This document shows, in pieces, positions 25,362 through 33,016 of a stretch of 64,000 bases of DNA; position 1 is the first letter of the stretch, and each line of letters opens with the position of its first letter. Source of the stretch: Zhihengliuella alba. GTDB lineage: Bacteria; Actinomycetota; Actinomycetes; Actinomycetales; Micrococcaceae. The position numbers and the translations under genes are program-made. Below the pieces are notes generated by a model, which was given only the letters and a program-made list of their open reading frames with translations, did not search any database and was not told the DNA's origin. The stretch is from positions 1,116,001-1,180,000 of the forward strand of contig NZ_BAABCJ010000001.1 in NCBI RefSeq assembly GCF_039538765.1, given 5' to 3'.

Positions 25362-25835
25362 ATGCCGAAGATGACTCACATCCTGCTCTCTGCCGGATAC
25401 CCCCAGACCCTCAACACGGCTGGCACGGGCGGCGTCTCGCTCGTGCAGCCGCCGAACAACCACAGGCAGACGAAGGTCAGGGCCGTCACCTTCACCGGGA
25501 TGCTGCCCGGTCTCGTGGGCGCCCCGACGGGGTGGTCGCTCGAGGCGCGTTTCCAGATCCTGCAGGTCCACACGTCCGGCTACCAGAACTCTCGCCCTGA
25601 GTGGATGGACGTTGACGCCGGCTTCCTGGGGGCAAAGGTTTCCGGGGCGACGATCAACGCTGCGGGCACCGTCCAGATCGCTTCGAGTGAGGCCGGGACA
25701 GCGTTCCCGCACTTCTTCGCGGTGACGATCCCTGAGCTGCACGTTGATTCGGTGCGGCTGCGGTTCTACCCGGTTTTCACGGGGGGCACTGACCCGGGAT
25801 TCAAGAGCCCTGCCCTGACGATGACGGAGGACTGA
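25362..25835 (+). CDS. Minor tail / fibre-associated protein
   Basis: 157 residues, AAGGAGG before ATG. Beta-strand-rich, without a recognised family. It is closely packed between the lectin-like protein and the next tail gene, so it belongs to the tail-tip set. Confidence 0.55.
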   Translation: MPKMTHILLSAGYPQTLNTAGTGGVSLVQPPNNHRQTKVRAVTFTGMLPGLVGAPTGWSLEARFQILQVHTSGYQNSRPEWMDVDAGFLGAKVSGATINAAGTVQIASSEAGTAFPHFFAVTIPELHVDSVRLRFYPVFTGGTDPGFKSPALTMTED

Positions 25836-25838
25836 GCC

Positions 25839-26681
25839 ATGTCTCCGAGCATCCTCCGCATCCCGGGTGCCACGATCACGGGTGTCCCGATCCCGCCGGC
25901 CGATGGGCGGCTGGTCAACGGATCGCTGCTGCTGGTCGACACCACGCACCCGACGAACCCCTACAGCGGGACACTCACACACGGGTCGCTGGTGCCGAAC
26001 ATCGCCAAGACGCAGGCCCTCGCCATCGGAGTCGCTGCGGACAATGTCGAGATCTTCAACACCGCGACGGCCACCACGAAGGCCAAGATCGAACGCACGG
26101 CCTCCGGGTCGCTGCACTTCACCACGTCCGTGACCGTGGACGTCCTCGAAGAGCGTGTCGGCCTCGCGATCCCCGCAGCTCTCCGGAGCTACCTGTTCGC
26201 GAACAAGACTCACAAGTTCTATGTGGGACTGGCTGTGAAGACGACCCGCGTCGGCACCGCCGGCGCGACCGTCGGATACCTCGGAGGCGTGTTCTCCGGC
26301 ACCAACTGGGGAGTCGGAGCACAGGTGGCCCTCGGGCTGCTGGCGGACGGGACATTCGCCGGCTACCCGACGTCCTCCGATGCGACCCGGCTCGGCTTCG
26401 ACAGCACCACGGGGACCAACGCGAACCGCTTCGCCGCGCTCACGTCGAACGGGCTGAACAACAACCTCGCCGCCGACGCGTCCTCGTACGTGGTCGGCGC
26501 CGGACCCTACAACGGGTCCGCGGTCAACAACAGCCCGAGCTTCATCCTCCGGTCCCTGTACATCGAGGACCTGACGGTGTCCGGGCGCACGCACGCGCAG
26601 GTGTCCGCGCTCGACCAGCAGGCGTTCCAGGCGGGCGCGTCCGGCCGCTGGTCCGGCGACACCGCCACACCGCTCGCGTAA
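25839..26681 (+). CDS. Tail-tip protein of unknown family
   Basis: 280 residues. N-terminal 'ILRIPGATITGVPIPPADGRLVNGSLLLVD', then Thr/Gly/Ala-rich beta strands, Asn/Ser-rich towards the end. It is the last structural gene before the lysis block and is followed by a terminator. A tail fibre or receptor-binding role is plausible from position only. Confidence 0.55.
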   Translation: MSPSILRIPGATITGVPIPPADGRLVNGSLLLVDTTHPTNPYSGTLTHGSLVPNIAKTQALAIGVAADNVEIFNTATATTKAKIERTASGSLHFTTSVTVDVLEERVGLAIPAALRSYLFANKTHKFYVGLAVKTTRVGTAGATVGYLGGVFSGTNWGVGAQVALGLLADGTFAGYPTSSDATRLGFDSTTGTNANRFAALTSNGLNNNLAADASSYVVGAGPYNGSAVNNSPSFILRSLYIEDLTVSGRTHAQVSALDQQAFQAGASGRWSGDTATPLA

Positions 26682-26693
26682 CCCCGCACCACC

Positions 26694-26727
26694 CAGTGAG
26701 GCCCTCGCAATCGCGGGGGCCTCACTG
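26694..26727 (+). terminator. Terminator after the tail genes
   Basis: CAGTGAGGCCC (26694-26704) pairs exactly with 26717-26727; the loop itself can form a CGC/GCG extension. It separates structural genes from lysis genes. Confidence 0.65.
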
Positions 26728-26758
26728 CTTCCCATCACTCATACCCGAAGGAGGCCGC

Positions 26759-27049
26759 GTGCTGGAACAGCTACCACTCGCAGCTATCGGCGCCATCGGC
26801 ACCCCCGGCCTACTCGCCCTCGCCGTCTACCTCGTACTCACCGGCCGCATCGTTCCCAGGTCCACCCTCGAGGACGTCAAAGCCGGACTCGTCGAACAAC
26901 TCACCTTCTGGCGGACCACCGCACAGAAGAAGGACCACACCATCGAACTCCTCTCCGAGGCCAACAGGATCCTCGCAGACGAGACCGGTGCATCAGTCAC
27001 GAAGGTCATGGGGGCCATCCAAGACAAGGCAGGTGTACACGATGGCTAA
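26759..27049 (+). CDS. Single-TM membrane protein in the lysis block
   Basis: 96 residues from GTG 26759 (AAGGAGG upstream). One N-terminal hydrophobic helix (LAAIGAIGTPGLLALAVYLVL, about 7-27), then an amphipathic coiled-coil tail (VEQLTFWRTTAQKKDHTIELLSEANRI). Could be a holin, antiholin or spanin-like accessory; it overlaps the next gene by 8 bp. Confidence 0.65.
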   Translation: MLEQLPLAAIGAIGTPGLLALAVYLVLTGRIVPRSTLEDVKAGLVEQLTFWRTTAQKKDHTIELLSEANRILADETGASVTKVMGAIQDKAGVHDG

Positions 27050-27254
27050 CTGGCCGTTCCGACGCCGCAAGGCCCACACGTCCGCCCCGAGCCCCGACCA
27101 GCTCGCCGCCAAGATTGAGGCCGAACTGCAGCACAAGCAAGCAGTCGACAGCCTCGCCGGCGCCCACCGCATCGGCGGGGAGCTTCGGCGCATGCGTGAA
27201 CGCAACCACTTCGGGCAGAGCTTGCAATCGCTCTATGACAGGAGAACAACATGA
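27042..27254 (+). CDS. Small basic protein in the lysis block
   Basis: 70 residues, very basic at both ends (PFRRRKAH, HRIGGELRRMRERNH) with a helical middle. Overlaps the genes on both sides. No transmembrane segment and no family recognised. Confidence 0.6.
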   Translation: MANWPFRRRKAHTSAPSPDQLAAKIEAELQHKQAVDSLAGAHRIGGELRRMRERNHFGQSLQSLYDRRTT

Positions 27255-27535
27255 CGTTCACGCTCGTCGTCATCACAACGATCCTGGCCTACCTGACGTT
27301 CATTGCCTACGTCATCGTCGCCCCCTGGTGGACGACTCGGGCTGGCCGGGCAACGTTCGCCCTCTTCACGGCCCTGATCATCGCCACCACATGGTTCCTG
27401 GCAGAGGCGATCCTCGGTCAGCTTCCGGCGTGGGGTGAGTCTGCGGTCATCGGCATCCTCGCCGCCGCCCTCGCCTTCAATCTCGGGACCATCACCTACA
27501 AGCAGTGGCACTTCCGCGGGAAGGATAGGCCATGA
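27251..27535 (+). CDS. Three-TM putative holin
   Basis: 94 residues, ATGA overlap. Three hydrophobic stretches (about 3-25, 34-55, 63-82) and a short basic tail (KQWHFRGKDRP). Size and topology fit a class I-type holin, and it ends 4 bp into the endolysin gene. Whether this or the r1t-like protein at 28,368 is the true holin cannot be told. Confidence 0.65.
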   Translation: MTFTLVVITTILAYLTFIAYVIVAPWWTTRAGRATFALFTALIIATTWFLAEAILGQLPAWGESAVIGILAAALAFNLGTITYKQWHFRGKDRP

Positions 27536-28365
27536 CCTACTTCACCGGCCTCGCAAGGGTCGCTCGTGCCACCGGATACCCAGTCATTGAGGTCGACGGC
27601 TGGGAGGGGCGCGGACACGGGCACATGGGGGCCGTACGCACCATCGTCTGCCACCACACCGCCGGATCCAGCACGGGAAACTACCCGTCGCTGAACGTGG
27701 TTGCATACGGCCGCACAGGGCTCAAGGGGCCACTGTCCCACTACGGCATCGGCCGCGACGGGACTATCTACGTCATCGCCGCCGGGCTCTGCGCGCACGC
27801 GGGCAAGGACTCCCAGCTCGCCCCAGCCCACCGCAACCACTGCGCCATCGGCATCGAAGCAGAGAACACGGGCCTCGGTGAGCGCTGGCCCGACAAGCAG
27901 CTCGACGCCTACGTGAAGCTCTGCCGCGCACTGATCGATGAGTTCGGGCTGTCCGCCAATGACGTGCTCGGCCACAAGGAGATCGCACCCCGCCGCAAGA
28001 TCGACCCGAACTTCTCCGCGAACGGCTTCGACATGGCCGACTTCCGGGCAGCCGTCCGACGCGGCTACTGGACCAAGCCCACCACCAAGCCGGCAGGGAC
28101 CATCAAGCCCGCCGCCGCACCAGCACCAGCCATACCCGCCGAGCCCAAGCCGGCCCCACAGGAGGACATCGACATGCAGCTCTTCAAGCTCGGAGGCGCC
28201 AAGTACCGCCTCCTCTCCGGCACCGCATACCGCGGGGTCAGCAAGTCGCTCGCCGAGAAGATGATCAAGGCCGGGCACAAGGTCGTCGCAGTCACCGCCG
28301 AGGAGAACGCTGAACTCTCCCGCAACTTCAACGGCACCCCCGATCTCGTAGAGGTGGTCAAGTAA
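27532..28365 (+). CDS. Endolysin: N-acetylmuramoyl-L-alanine amidase
   Basis: 277 residues, ATGA overlap with the upstream holin-like gene. Amidase_2/PGRP domain (about 30-165) with zinc ligands visible in TIVCHHTAGS (His), the catalytic-region GIEAENTG, and LGHKEIAPRRKIDPNF (His/Asp region). A Lys/Pro/Ala linker (about 180-215) leads to a 60-residue C-terminal domain probably for cell-wall binding. Cuts the stem peptide from muramic acid at lysis. Confidence 0.92.
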   Translation: MTYFTGLARVARATGYPVIEVDGWEGRGHGHMGAVRTIVCHHTAGSSTGNYPSLNVVAYGRTGLKGPLSHYGIGRDGTIYVIAAGLCAHAGKDSQLAPAHRNHCAIGIEAENTGLGERWPDKQLDAYVKLCRALIDEFGLSANDVLGHKEIAPRRKIDPNFSANGFDMADFRAAVRRGYWTKPTTKPAGTIKPAAAPAPAIPAEPKPAPQEDIDMQLFKLGGAKYRLLSGTAYRGVSKSLAEKMIKAGHKVVAVTAEENAELSRNFNGTPDLVEVVK

Positions 28366-28367
28366 CC

Positions 28368-28610
28368 ATGTGGACAGCAACCTTCTGGAAAGACACGGCT
28401 GAACGCGTCATCTCCACCATCGCGCAGGTCGCACTCGTCACCATCGGCGCTGAGGCGTTCAACGTCATCGAGGCCGACTGGGCTGCCATCGCTGCGGTCT
28501 CCGTCGGTGGCGGTGTCGTCGCACTCCTCAAGGCCGTCGCAGCATCCGGCATCGGCGACCACACCCCATCCCTCGTCAACACCAACGAGCCCAAGCACCG
28601 GGCCGGCTGA
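28368..28610 (+). CDS. Holin, r1t-like
   Basis: 80 residues, 2 bp after the endolysin stop. Starts MWTATFWKDTAERVISTIAQ, then two hydrophobic segments around VALVTIGAEAFNVI and AIAAVSVGGGVVALLKAVAA, matching the Phage_r1t_holin family. Forms lesions that let the amidase reach the wall. Confidence 0.85.
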   Translation: MWTATFWKDTAERVISTIAQVALVTIGAEAFNVIEADWAAIAAVSVGGGVVALLKAVAASGIGDHTPSLVNTNEPKHRAG

Positions 28611-28613
28611 CCC

Positions 28614-29948
28614 GTGGCGTGCGTCTATGCGCGGGCAAAAGCTGAGACACCAGAGATAGACCACGACCTGTCCGGGGCGCAGGTCGCACTCGCACTCAAA
28701 GGCATCGGCAGAGCAGTCCACAAGGCCACGATCAGCTCGCACCGTGCCGGGACATGCTCATGCGATGCGGGCGGCAGCGACCCAGTGGTGGAGGCGGCGG
28801 GCGAATCGGAGCTCCACTCGGCGACAGGCTCGAGCTACGTCCGCTATTCCGAGCGGCCGTGGGGATATGAGGACCACTGCGACTTCATCCGCCAGCAGGG
28901 GCAGGATCCCGACGAGGTCACCTTCACGTGGGGTTGGACCTCGAACCCCAGCGGCGGTTTCTGGAACAAGCTCAACAACGTTCGTCCCATCAAACAGGAC
29001 GAAGCTTGTACGCCGGGAACCGCATGGCCGGTCATCCAGCAGGCGGCACCCGTCCAGGTGACCATCGCGCACCGACCATCCAGGCCCCGCCGTGACCTGC
29101 TCATGGCGATCAAGGGTGCGGACACGCAGATCGGGTTCCGGCAGCTCGCCGACGGCACGATGGACCCGTTCCACGATGCCGCAGCGATGGCAGCGTTCGT
29201 CAAGGTGTGCCTCCAGGAGCAGCCGGAGAAGATCCAGATTCTCGGCGACTTCCTGGACCTCGCATCGCAGGGCCGCTTCTCACAGGAGGCGGCGTTCGCG
29301 CAGACGACGCAGGCTGCACTCGACACGGGGCACCAGTTCCTGGCCGAGCTGCGGACCGCATGCCCCACCGCTGACATCATCGTCATCGAGGGTAACCATG
29401 ACAAGCGCATGCAGTCGTTCATCGAGGCCAACGCGCTCGCTGCATTCGGTCTCAAGCGGGCTCAGATGCCCGACTCGTGGCCCGTCATGTCCCTGCCCTA
29501 CCTGCTGCGCCTGGACGAGCTGAGCGTTCGCTACGTGGACGCCTACCCGGCAGCCACGGACTGGGACAACGACACCACCCGCAACATCCACGGCACCAAG
29601 GCGAACAGCCGCGGATCGACCACCGCCCAGTACGTGTCCGACCTGCCCCACCTCAACACCTGGGCCGGTCACACACACCGCACGGAAATCACCTACCGGT
29701 CATCCATCGGCCACCGTGGACAGCCCGTCGAATCCTACTCGGCGAACCCCGGGTGCCTCTGCCGGACCGATGGTGCTGTGCCGTCCGTGAATGGCGCCAT
29801 CGGTGCTGACGGAACTCCGGCCGGCGTGGTGGAGAATTGGCAGCAGGGCTTCGGTGTCCTGCTCTACACCGACACCGAGTCATGGCCACAGGTGTACCGG
29901 ATCCGCAACGGTGCCGCCATCTACAACGGCGCACTCATCGCCGCCTAA
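28614..29948 (+). CDS. Calcineurin-like metallophosphoesterase with N-terminal extension
   Basis: 444 residues, GTG start 3 bp after the holin stop. The N-terminal 40 residues contain an HTH-like stretch (GAQVALALKGIGRAVHKATISSHR). The C-terminal 270 residues hold metallophosphatase motifs ILGDFLDL, GNHDKR and AGHTHRTE. Similar proteins are found in actinophage genomes, usually near replication genes; here it trails the lysis genes. Substrate unknown: nucleic acid or cyclic nucleotide phosphodiester cleavage are possible. Confidence 0.8.
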   Translation: MACVYARAKAETPEIDHDLSGAQVALALKGIGRAVHKATISSHRAGTCSCDAGGSDPVVEAAGESELHSATGSSYVRYSERPWGYEDHCDFIRQQGQDPDEVTFTWGWTSNPSGGFWNKLNNVRPIKQDEACTPGTAWPVIQQAAPVQVTIAHRPSRPRRDLLMAIKGADTQIGFRQLADGTMDPFHDAAAMAAFVKVCLQEQPEKIQILGDFLDLASQGRFSQEAAFAQTTQAALDTGHQFLAELRTACPTADIIVIEGNHDKRMQSFIEANALAAFGLKRAQMPDSWPVMSLPYLLRLDELSVRYVDAYPAATDWDNDTTRNIHGTKANSRGSTTAQYVSDLPHLNTWAGHTHRTEITYRSSIGHRGQPVESYSANPGCLCRTDGAVPSVNGAIGADGTPAGVVENWQQGFGVLLYTDTESWPQVYRIRNGAAIYNGALIAA

Positions 29949-29953
29949 CCGCA

Positions 29954-29990
29954 GTTACCCATAAGCCCGCGACCGAGAATTATGGGTAAC
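29954..29990 (+). terminator. Hairpin after the metallophosphoesterase gene
   Basis: GTTACCCATAA (29954-29964) is exactly complementary to 29980-29990 around a 15-base loop. First of three hairpins in the 321-bp gene-free gap 29,949-30,269. Confidence 0.6.
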
Positions 29991-30091
29991 GTGCCAACAT
30001 CCTTCGACCATCCACCCGACGTGTAAAGAATCGGCCCGATTGTTTGCATGTCCACTAGACCCCCGCGCGACGGCGGGGTGAGACCGTCGCA

Positions 30092-30134
30092 CTGCCGGTC
30101 GCTCGGAGCCTGCAGCTACCCGAGCGACTGGCAG
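30092..30134 (+). other. 15-bp stem hairpin, structured intergenic RNA candidate
   Basis: 30092-30106 pairs with 30120-30134 along 15 bp with one G-T wobble, 13-base loop. Just upstream GCGACGG / CCGTCGC (30067-30073 / 30084-30090) can form a second stem. No ORF of credible composition covers this stretch, so a small structured RNA or part of a multi-stem terminator region is possible. Confidence 0.4.
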
Positions 30135-30194
30135 ACTTAGCAGACGCAGACCTTTTTCGTCAAGCAGCGAAAATGGTCCAGCGCTGCGCCTCGA

Positions 30195-30230
30195 AGCGCC
30201 CCACCCTCATCATCACGAGGGTGGGGCGCT
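30195..30230 (+). terminator. Perfect 14-bp hairpin terminator
   Basis: AGCGCCCCACCCTC (30195-30208) pairs exactly with 30217-30230, 8-base loop ATCATCAC, followed by ATTCGTGTT. It insulates the late genes from the cargo genes at the prophage right end. Confidence 0.75.
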
Positions 30231-30269
30231 ATTCGTGTTGGTGGTAGTGAGCAGCTACATAGGGCTAGC

Positions 30270-30701
30270 ATGATCGACATGAGCAGCCCAAGCGCACTTC
30301 CGAACCTGGACTACGCGTTCCTCGCTGAGTTCGCACGCGTCGAAGGGGACAGTTTGACCTCGGTCGGCGCTAGCTTCACGCGCGTAGAGGTGGCAACGTT
30401 TCCTTCAACGGCCACCATCTACGTTGCCGGTAGGGTGCGGGCAGAGGAAGGTGGAGATCCGTTTGGCCTTCGCCTCAGGCTTGGCCCAGACGACCGATCT
30501 AGTGGTGTGGAGCTCGAGACTACGCTCGAACCGACGAAGGCCATCAACCCGTATTCGGGCAAGGTGGGAATGATATTTTCTGCCGGCGTCCCGCTTACTT
30601 TCGACCATGAGGGACGATACATGGCCCAGATATTCCTCCAGGACGAGCTGGTCCGTAGCCTGTACTTTTCTGTTCACTCGGTCACTTCGCCCGAGAGCTG
30701 A
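30270..30701 (+). CDS. DUF6941-like protein, prophage right-end cargo
   Basis: 143 residues; AGGG five bases before ATG 30270. 'LDYAFLAEFARVEGDSLTSVGASFTRVEV' followed by beta-rich segments and 'GVPLTFDHEGRYMAQIFLQDELVRSLYFSV' resembles the DUF6941 pattern, a family of unknown function. Base composition is lower in GC than the structural genes. It is 5 bp upstream of a DUF4258 gene. Confidence 0.6.
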   Translation: MIDMSSPSALPNLDYAFLAEFARVEGDSLTSVGASFTRVEVATFPSTATIYVAGRVRAEEGGDPFGLRLRLGPDDRSSGVELETTLEPTKAINPYSGKVGMIFSAGVPLTFDHEGRYMAQIFLQDELVRSLYFSVHSVTSPES

Positions 30702-30706
30702 CTGCC

Positions 30707-30955
30707 ATGCGACTGGCATATGTCCGGCACGCAGAGCAGCAGATGCGAAGGCGGGGGATCACGAAGGCTGACGTCAGTGAGGTGCTGACTGAGCACAGGC
30801 GGCGTGGCGTAAGCTACCTGTCCAAAGACCATGCGGACCGTATGGTGTATGAAGTCAACCTGGAGGGCGGTAGACTTGTGGTAGTTACTTCTCCACCTGT
30901 CGAGGACACTTCTCCCACAGGTGAGGTACTGATCATCACTGCCTACTGGCGGTGA
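30707..30955 (+). CDS. DUF4258 protein, possible RelE-fold toxin
   Basis: 82 residues. 'RHAEQQMRRRGITKADVSEVLTEHRR', then 'DRMVYEVNLEGGRLVVVTSPP' and 'LIITAYWR' match DUF4258, which shares the small RelE/ParE-like fold. The partner gene 61 bp downstream encodes a DUF2283 protein, a family often found beside DUF4258. A toxin-antitoxin-like pair is plausible; nothing in the sequence proves toxicity. Confidence 0.7.
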   Translation: MRLAYVRHAEQQMRRRGITKADVSEVLTEHRRRGVSYLSKDHADRMVYEVNLEGGRLVVVTSPPVEDTSPTGEVLIITAYWR

Positions 30956-31016
30956 TACGGCTAACCCCGGACGTACGGGTAGAAGCCAGATTACGTTGCG
31001 AGAGGATGACGTAACA

Positions 31017-31352
31017 GTGACTGACAGCACATACTTTGACGAGGCACTGAAGGTGGGCTATGCCCACATTGCGGATCGTGCCGTAAAGAAGACGATCGAG
31101 TACACGAGCACACTGCTGGTGGATGTCGATGAGAATGACGAGCCCGTCGGCATCGAGGTGCTTGGGCCTATTTCGGCGCACCACGTTTACGACATGGGTC
31201 AGCGCTACGGATGGACCCAGAATGCCCTAGAGCGTGTCGATGAGGCGGTTGCGCAGTTGCGGCAACTGATGAGCGTGCGTACCGAGAGCTCGGGCGACGG
31301 AATTTTCAACCGTGCGACGAGCTGGACAGACCCTCGCGCCTTGGCGGTCTAG
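31017..31352 (+). CDS. DUF2283-like protein, possible partner of DUF4258
   Basis: 111 residues from GTG 31017. N-terminal half fits DUF2283: 'YFDEALKVGYAHIADRAVKKTIEYTSTLLVDVDENDEPVGIEVLGP'. The extra C-terminal 50 residues include 'GWTQNALERVDEAVAQLRQLM', a helix that could bind the upstream protein. Followed immediately by a terminator, so the three genes from 30,270 form a transcription unit. Confidence 0.7.
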   Translation: MTDSTYFDEALKVGYAHIADRAVKKTIEYTSTLLVDVDENDEPVGIEVLGPISAHHVYDMGQRYGWTQNALERVDEAVAQLRQLMSVRTESSGDGIFNRATSWTDPRALAV

Positions 31353-31358
31353 CAATGA

Positions 31359-31394
31359 CGTAGTGCCTCGCCTCTTCGGAGGCGGGGCACTACG
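31359..31394 (+). terminator. Terminator after the DUF4258/DUF2283 pair
   Basis: 31359-31373 pairs with 31380-31394 along 15 bp with one wobble, 6-base loop CTTCGG, followed by CGTATTTGG. Confidence 0.75.
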
Positions 31395-31422
31395 CGTATT
31401 TGGCGCCAGCTACGATTGCCCC

Positions 31423-31758
31423 ATGTTCGATGCGCCGACCAGCCCACCCGAGCACCCAGACGAGATCCACCGGTGGCCGCCCGCCGACAGGCCGTTCGTC
31501 CGCATCGACACCCCCGACGGTGACGTCCTCCACGGGTCAGCGCAAATGTGGCGCGGCCCCTGGATCGCCGTCATGATGCGAACCGGCGACGGACACTTCG
31601 ACCTCGAGGATTTCTGGGTGCACCGCGACTGGGTCACCCGCGAGCCCGGCAATCTCCCCGAGTACAAGACAATGCGATGCACCGGGGATTCATACGAGGT
31701 GCGATGGGAGCCGAGCACCTGCCCGTGGCCCCGACTCGAGACGGGTTCCACAATCTGA
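31423..31758 (+). CDS. Hypothetical protein at prophage right end
   Basis: 111 residues, Trp- and acid-rich (HRWPPADRPFVRIDTPDGD, then DLEDFWVHRDWVTREPG). No family recognised. No Shine-Dalgarno, but TACGAT (31411-31416) sits 6 bases upstream of ATG, so it may be a leaderless mRNA with its own promoter, separate from the preceding unit by a terminator. Last gene before attR. Confidence 0.6.
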   Translation: MFDAPTSPPEHPDEIHRWPPADRPFVRIDTPDGDVLHGSAQMWRGPWIAVMMRTGDGHFDLEDFWVHRDWVTREPGNLPEYKTMRCTGDSYEVRWEPSTCPWPRLETGSTI

Positions 31759-31778
31759 CCGAAGTTCTGACCGGAGTT
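31757..31778 (+). repeat. Direct repeat pair left of att site (arm-site candidate)
   Basis: GACCGAAGTT (31757-31766) and GACCGGAGTT (31769-31778), 12 bp apart, on the phage side of the tRNA remnant. The spacing of one helical turn fits integrase arm-type sites. Confidence 0.4.
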
Positions 31779-31880
31779 TTCGCCCACGACGGCGGACGGC
31801 TCCGGAATGGGATAACCTCGATACCGGCGTCGATCCGGGGCAGAGAGTCACCCCGGACACGGGCGAACGTCCAAGGCTGA

Positions 31881-31924
31881 GACTCATAATCCTTGGGTCG
31901 TGGGTTCAAGCCCCACTCTCCCTA
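31881..31924 (+). other. 3' part of a tRNA(CAU) gene: probable attR
   Basis: From GACTCATAA (anticodon loop CTCATAA) through T arm GTGGG-TTCAAGC-CCCAC and acceptor half TCTCCCT to discriminator A (31924), this is the 3' part of a CAU tRNA. The upstream bases do not pair with the 3' anticodon stem, and no D arm or 5' acceptor strand precedes it. This is the usual result of phage integration into a tRNA 3' end; the intact gene should lie beyond the other prophage end, left of the window. Confidence 0.8.
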
Positions 31925-31977
31925 CGAGAAACGCCCCAGTCAGAGCCGAGTCACTCGAGCTGGCTGGGCGTTTCTCG
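31925..31977 (+). terminator. Terminator following the tRNA remnant
   Basis: 31925-31939 pairs with 31964-31977 (14 bp, one bulged C), followed by CGTTTT. It starts at the base after the tRNA discriminator, as in a native tRNA terminator. Confidence 0.75.
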
Positions 31978-31984
31978 CGTTTTC

Positions 31985-32005
31985 GACCGGAGTTTGACCG
32001 GAGTT
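31985..32005 (+). repeat. Direct repeat pair right of att site
   Basis: GACCGGAGTT occurs at 31985-31994 and 31996-32005 (11 bp apart), the same 10-mer as on the left side of the tRNA remnant. Presence on both sides suggests arm sites of a second, older element integrated at the same tRNA. Confidence 0.4.
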
Positions 32006-32115
32006 GTCATGCTGGGGTCGCGCCATGGACCGCGCCGAGCGGCGTGGGCGCGCGGGGAATGGACACTCGCGCATTAGAGTTGGCGTATACAACTGGAGAC
32101 GGGGAAGGAGGAATC

Positions 32116-32601
32116 GTGCTCGTAAAGGAAGTCGCGAAGCTTGACGCTGAACAGGTGCTGAATACGTACTGGGACGGCAACTTCCCCGTCGACGTCAACG
32201 GTATCGCCAAGAAGATGGGCGTCGAGGTCTTCGACTCGATTCTCGCCTCCGACATCTCCGGCTACATCGTGAAGCGCCCCGGTGAGCCGGCCGAGATCCA
32301 TGTAGCGACGGACCACGTCCCGACCAGAAAGCGGTTCACGGTCGCGCACGAGTTGGGCCACTTCGTTGAGCGGACGACTCGCGCGGGGGACGATGACTTC
32401 GGCTACGTGGAGAAGCGAGGCGGCAAGCGCACGCTCCAGGAGTTCTACGCCGATGAGTTCGCGGGGCACGTCCTCATGCCGCAGAAGGATGTCGAGAAGA
32501 TGGGGCGTGAGGGAAAGAAGCCGTTTGAGATGGCCAAGGCGTTCGGAGTGAGCCTGGATGCCATGATGGTCCGGTTGCGTCGGCTTCACGCTGATGCCTG
32601 A
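32116..32601 (+). CDS. ImmA/IrrE-family metallopeptidase
   Basis: 161 residues from GTG 32116 (GAAGGAGG upstream). Zinc motif HELGH (78-82) and the downstream EFYADEFAGHVLMP element are diagnostic. Such peptidases cleave phage or mobile-element repressors in response to stress. No XRE partner is adjacent; the overlapping next gene is a membrane protein. It sits just outside attR, next to the relic integrase, so it probably belongs to an older element. Confidence 0.88.
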   Translation: MLVKEVAKLDAEQVLNTYWDGNFPVDVNGIAKKMGVEVFDSILASDISGYIVKRPGEPAEIHVATDHVPTRKRFTVAHELGHFVERTTRAGDDDFGYVEKRGGKRTLQEFYADEFAGHVLMPQKDVEKMGREGKKPFEMAKAFGVSLDAMMVRLRRLHADA

Positions 32602-33016
32602 ACCTGCAGGGAGCTCGGACTGGCTCGAAGAGCTGCTCCGAGACGTGGAGGCTAGGTCAGCTGGCCAGCCGGACCCCCTAGACAGAGAGTTTGCCCACGA
32701 GGTCGCTGACGACCTCGACGGAGCTGAAGCGTCGTCCTCCTCAGACGTCGACAAGGAGCTGAAGGCCGCTGAAGCCAACGAGGCCCACGATAAGAATGAT
32801 CTGCGTCAAAAGTTCTTCCGCTGGGCCATGTGGCTCATCACGGGAGCCCTGACGGTCAACGCGGTGGGCATGTTCCTCTACCTGATCTCGCAGTGGGGGC
32901 GACTCTCGGACACCGTGATGGTCGGTTGGTTCGCGACGACACTCGTTGAGGTCCTCGGCCTCGGGTATGTCATCGCCAACTACCTATTCGACGGCAGACG
33001 GGCCGCCGGAGGTTAA
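32594..33016 (+). CDS. Two-TM membrane protein partnered with ImmA/IrrE
   Basis: 140 residues, 8-bp overlap with the peptidase gene. Acidic, Ser/Asp/Glu-rich first 70 residues, then two hydrophobic helices (about 78-103, FFRWAMWLITGALTVNAVGM, and 108-132, MVGWFATTLVEVLGLGYVIA). Translational coupling suggests the two act together. Function unknown. Confidence 0.7.
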   Translation: MPEPAGSSDWLEELLRDVEARSAGQPDPLDREFAHEVADDLDGAEASSSSDVDKELKAAEANEAHDKNDLRQKFFRWAMWLITGALTVNAVGMFLYLISQWGRLSDTVMVGWFATTLVEVLGLGYVIANYLFDGRRAAGG

